From: CAZQQN01 sp964549595 | GTDB lineage: Bacteria; Bacteroidota; Bacteroidia; CAILMK01; CAYYUA01 | NCBI GenBank assembly: GCA_964549595.1 | Contig: CAZJWK010000068.1 | Location: 1-15,396, forward strand | DNA length: 15,396 bases | Direction: 5' to 3' | The notes under the pieces: model-generated | Databases searched by the model: none | The model's input: only the letters and a program-made list of their open reading frames with translations | What the model was told of the DNA's origin: nothing | Program-made: the position numbers and the translations under genes | Shown: positions 13,381 to 15,396 of the stretch, piece by piece | How positions within the stretch are numbered: position 1 is the first letter of the stretch | Layout of the letters: every line of letters starts with the position of its first letter

Positions 13381-14250
13381 ATGTTATTGATCGCTGAAAG
13401 TGGTTCTACTAAGACAGATTGGTGTTTGGCAAAGGATTATGAAAACCTGGAAAGGTTTTCTACCAATGGATTAAATCCTTATTTCTATGACCAGGAAGGT
13501 GTGAGAAATATTTTAAAGAAGGAGTTACCTTCTCATCTGCCTTTTGAATCTTTAGAGCAAATATATTTTTACGGGGCCGGTTGTTCCAGTGAAATCAGGA
13601 AAGCCCGCGTGAAAGGGGGGTTGAAATCGGTTTTTTCCAGGGCTAATATAGAAGTGGAACATGACTTGCTAGGCTCAGCTCGTGCATTGTGCGGTAATGA
13701 AAAGGGTATTGCCACTATTCTGGGTACTGGCTCAAATGCTTGTCTGTTTGACGGTCAGAAAATTACCGACCAAAGCGGTGGGATAGGTTTCATTTTAGGG
13801 GATGAAGGAAGCGGTGCTGACCTTGGAAAGCGATTCTTGAGAAGTTACTTCTACGGGGAACTGCCTGATGAAATATTAAAAGCTTTTGAACAAGAATTTT
13901 CCCCGGACAAGGATGAAATTGTGGACCACGTTTATCAAAAACCGAATCCCAACCGGTATTTAGCCTCTTACGCTAAATTCATACAGGATTATTCCGATCA
14001 TGCTTTTATGCAAGCCCTCATTGAAAATGCTTTTTCAGATTTTATCAACCGGCATATCCTTAAATTTGAAAAGGGTCAAAAACTACCTATGCACAGCGTA
14101 GGGTCTATTGCGTATTATTTTGAGCCTTTTCTGAAACCCCTTGTTGAATCTCATGGAATTGAAATGGGGCGCATTATCGTCAAACCCATTGATAACCTGA
14201 TTGAATTTCATTTGGAAGGTGGGCAACTAAGAAATCAAGGGACTTCATAA
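13381..14250 (+). CDS. N-acetylglucosamine kinase-like protein, BadF/BcrA ATPase family
   Basis: This is an ASKHA-fold sugar kinase-like protein, 289 residues from the ATG at 13381. The phosphate-1 loop is AESGSTKTDW (5-14), a second core motif is FYGAGCSS (63-70), the probable catalytic base is Asp95 in EHDLLGSA, the phosphate-2 loop is GTGSNA (115-120), and GFILGDEGSGADLGK (136-150) is characteristic of the family. The first loop has Glu6 where Asp is common. The likely reaction is ATP-dependent phosphorylation of N-acetylglucosamine or a related amino sugar, as in cell-wall recycling; the substrate is inference. In-frame TTG (13348) and GTG (13357) starts would add 11 or 8 residues, but they sit on or right after the inferred transcription start, and homologues begin near MLLIAESG. 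A palindrome follows the stop. Confidence 0.9.
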   Translation: MLLIAESGSTKTDWCLAKDYENLERFSTNGLNPYFYDQEGVRNILKKELPSHLPFESLEQIYFYGAGCSSEIRKARVKGGLKSVFSRANIEVEHDLLGSARALCGNEKGIATILGTGSNACLFDGQKITDQSGGIGFILGDEGSGADLGKRFLRSYFYGELPDEILKAFEQEFSPDKDEIVDHVYQKPNPNRYLASYAKFIQDYSDHAFMQALIENAFSDFINRHILKFEKGQKLPMHSVGSIAYYFEPFLKPLVESHGIEMGRIIVKPIDNLIEFHLEGGQLRNQGTS

Positions 14251-14274
14251 AGTTATTTTTTAAAATTTCTTGAA

Positions 14275-14290
14275 AGGGGTTATAACCCCT
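14275..14290. repeat. 16-bp perfect palindrome between the kinase and dehydrogenase genes
   Basis: AGGGGTTATAACCCCT is a perfect palindrome 24 bases after the kinase stop and about 60 bases upstream of the dehydrogenase -33 region. As RNA it forms a 6-bp stem with a TATA loop, but no T-run follows, so it is a doubtful terminator. Its symmetry and place fit a dimeric regulator site. Confidence 0.5.
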
Positions 14291-14334
14291 CGCATTTAAT
14301 GCTTAGGAAATATTTCGCCCCTACGTTTTACCTC

Positions 14335-14364
14335 ATTTACTTCCGATAACATTCTGTAAATTTG
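14335..14364 (+). promoter_or_regulatory. Promoter of the 3-hydroxybutyryl-CoA dehydrogenase gene
   Basis: An exact -7 element TAAATTTG (14357-14364) is preceded by TTTAC (14335-14339), a partial -33 match, with 17 bases between. The transcript would begin near 14370, about 27 bases before the ATG. Confidence 0.5.
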
Positions 14365-14396
14365 TAATCCTTTTAAAAAACCAAAAATCAAGAGCC

Positions 14397-15284
14397 ATGG
14401 AAAAAATTGGAGTTATTGGATCAGGTACAATGGGAAATGGCATTGCCCATGTTTTCGCCCAATCCGGCTACTCGGTAAATATGGTGGATATCAACCAAGA
14501 AGCATTGGATAGTGCGCTAAAGACCATCGAAAAGAACCTGGACCGCCAACTGAAGAAAGAAAAAATCACTGAGGAGGATAAGCAAAAAACGTTAAATAAT
14601 ATCCAGACAGGGACGGATTCCAAAAGTTTGGTACAGGACCGTGAGCTGGTAATAGAAGCGGCATCGGAGGATGTAGATGTAAAAATTGATCTATTCACTC
14701 GTTTGGCTGATTATACGGATCCAAGCTGCATTTTGGCTTCTAATACCTCTTCAATTTCCATCACAAAAATCGCCTCTGTAACCGGGCGGGATAGCAAGGT
14801 CATAGGCATGCATTTTATGAACCCGGTACCGGTTATGAAATTGGTGGAAATTATCCGTGGTTATTCCACATCAGATGAGGTGACTGAAAAAATAATGGAT
14901 GTCTCCAAAAAATTGAACAAAGTCCCTGTTGAGGCCAATGATTATCCGGGCTTTGTTTCAAACCGTGTGTTGATTCCCATGATCAATGAAGCCATCCATT
15001 CTTTATGGCAGGGCGTTGCCGGTGTAGAGGAAATTGATACCGTGATGAAACTTGGAATGGCGCACCCAATGGGGCCTCTGCAATTGGCTGATTTTATCGG
15101 CCTGGATACGGTGTTGTCCATCTTAAGGGTGCTTCAGGATGGCTTTGGAGAGGATAAATATGCGCCATGCCCATTGTTAGTGAATATGGTCACTGCCCGC
15201 AAGTTTGGTGTGAAATCTGAAGAAGGGTTCTATGATTATTCAAAAGACCCGAAAAATCCGGTTGTTTCAGATCAATTTAAATAA
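14397..15284 (+). CDS. 3-hydroxybutyryl-CoA dehydrogenase
   Basis: This enzyme interconverts acetoacetyl-CoA and 3-hydroxybutyryl-CoA with NAD(P)H in fatty-acid or butanoate metabolism. The 295-residue length is typical of the stand-alone bacterial form. The Rossmann loop is GSGTMG (8-13), with the acidic end of strand two at Asp31 (MVDINQ). Conserved active-site residues are Ser119 (SNTSS), His139 (GMHFMNPVP) and Glu151 (VEIIRG), the His-Glu pair being catalytic, and Asn189 in PGFVSNR. The C-terminal dimerisation domain shows HPMGPLQLADFIGLD (223-237) and EEGFYDY (275-281). Asp31 favours NAD+ over NADP+. No acyl-CoA partner genes adjoin it, so it stands alone. The symbol could be hbd, paaH or fadB2; I leave it blank. 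Confidence 0.95.
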   Translation: MEKIGVIGSGTMGNGIAHVFAQSGYSVNMVDINQEALDSALKTIEKNLDRQLKKEKITEEDKQKTLNNIQTGTDSKSLVQDRELVIEAASEDVDVKIDLFTRLADYTDPSCILASNTSSISITKIASVTGRDSKVIGMHFMNPVPVMKLVEIIRGYSTSDEVTEKIMDVSKKLNKVPVEANDYPGFVSNRVLIPMINEAIHSLWQGVAGVEEIDTVMKLGMAHPMGPLQLADFIGLDTVLSILRVLQDGFGEDKYAPCPLLVNMVTARKFGVKSEEGFYDYSKDPKNPVVSDQFK

Positions 15285-15396
15285 TTTATACGGCAGGGAG
15301 GGCGTTTAACAAAAGCTTGAAATAATCAGGTGATTTTTAAGCTGGTTCTACAATGAATTTTATGGAAATGTTTTTGAGAAGTTTTGATCTAATAAT
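15285..15396. other. Downstream end of the window
   Basis: An imperfect hairpin (15314-15343, arms AGCTT and AAGCT with an inner AATC/GATT pair and two bulges) may end the dehydrogenase mRNA, but no T-run follows. A plus-strand ATG at 15353 stays open for 14 codons to the window edge; this is too short to call a gene. Confidence 0.3.

Noticed and set aside
14275..14290. Intrinsic terminator call for the palindrome after the kinase
   Set aside because: The stem is short and is followed by CGCATTTAATG, not a T-run; kept as a palindrome instead.
15353..15396. Possible start of another plus-strand gene at the window edge
   Set aside because: Only 14 open codons with no family signal, promoter or ribosome binding site.

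Overview
The window looks like a stretch of core chromosome from a member of the Bacteroidota. The evidence is: a large secreted protein ending in a type IX secretion (T9SS) type A sorting domain; several families found mainly or often in Bacteroidota (a DUF4296 lipoprotein, a DUF6728-like mini-protein, a DUF7619 domain, the GGGVLG-type patatin); AT-rich intergenic DNA with almost no Shine-Dalgarno sites; and repeated matches to the Bacteroidota promoter element TAnnTTTG at gene starts. I cannot resolve the genus. No rRNA, tRNA, CRISPR array, insertion sequence or phage gene was found.

Layout, left to right: primosomal helicase PriA (minus); a 52-codon membrane mini-protein (plus) followed by a YugP-type membrane zinc peptidase (plus); a DUF4296 lipoprotein (minus) divergent from the PLP-binding YggS/PLPBP homeostasis protein (plus); a strong hairpin terminator; a 908-residue T9SS-secreted protein with five exact 51-residue tandem repeats (minus); a patatin-like phospholipase (minus) divergent from an AddB-like PD-(D/E)XK nuclease with an Fe-S cysteine set (plus); a DUF2267 protein (minus); an N-acetylglucosamine kinase-like BadF/BcrA ATPase (plus); and a 3-hydroxybutyryl-CoA dehydrogenase (plus).

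Most genes look like single-gene transcription units: strands alternate often and most starts have their own TAnnTTTG match. PriA and the AddB-like nuclease both belong to replication restart and double-strand-break repair, and the kinase and dehydrogenase to amino-sugar recovery and acyl-CoA metabolism, but nothing ties the window into one pathway. I see no convincing new multi-gene system. The items most worth a second look are the mini-protein, the repeat protein and its upstream iterated TTACATG elements, a terminator-like hairpin behind a 32-codon ORF ahead of the kinase, and two GTTATAAC-centred palindromes.
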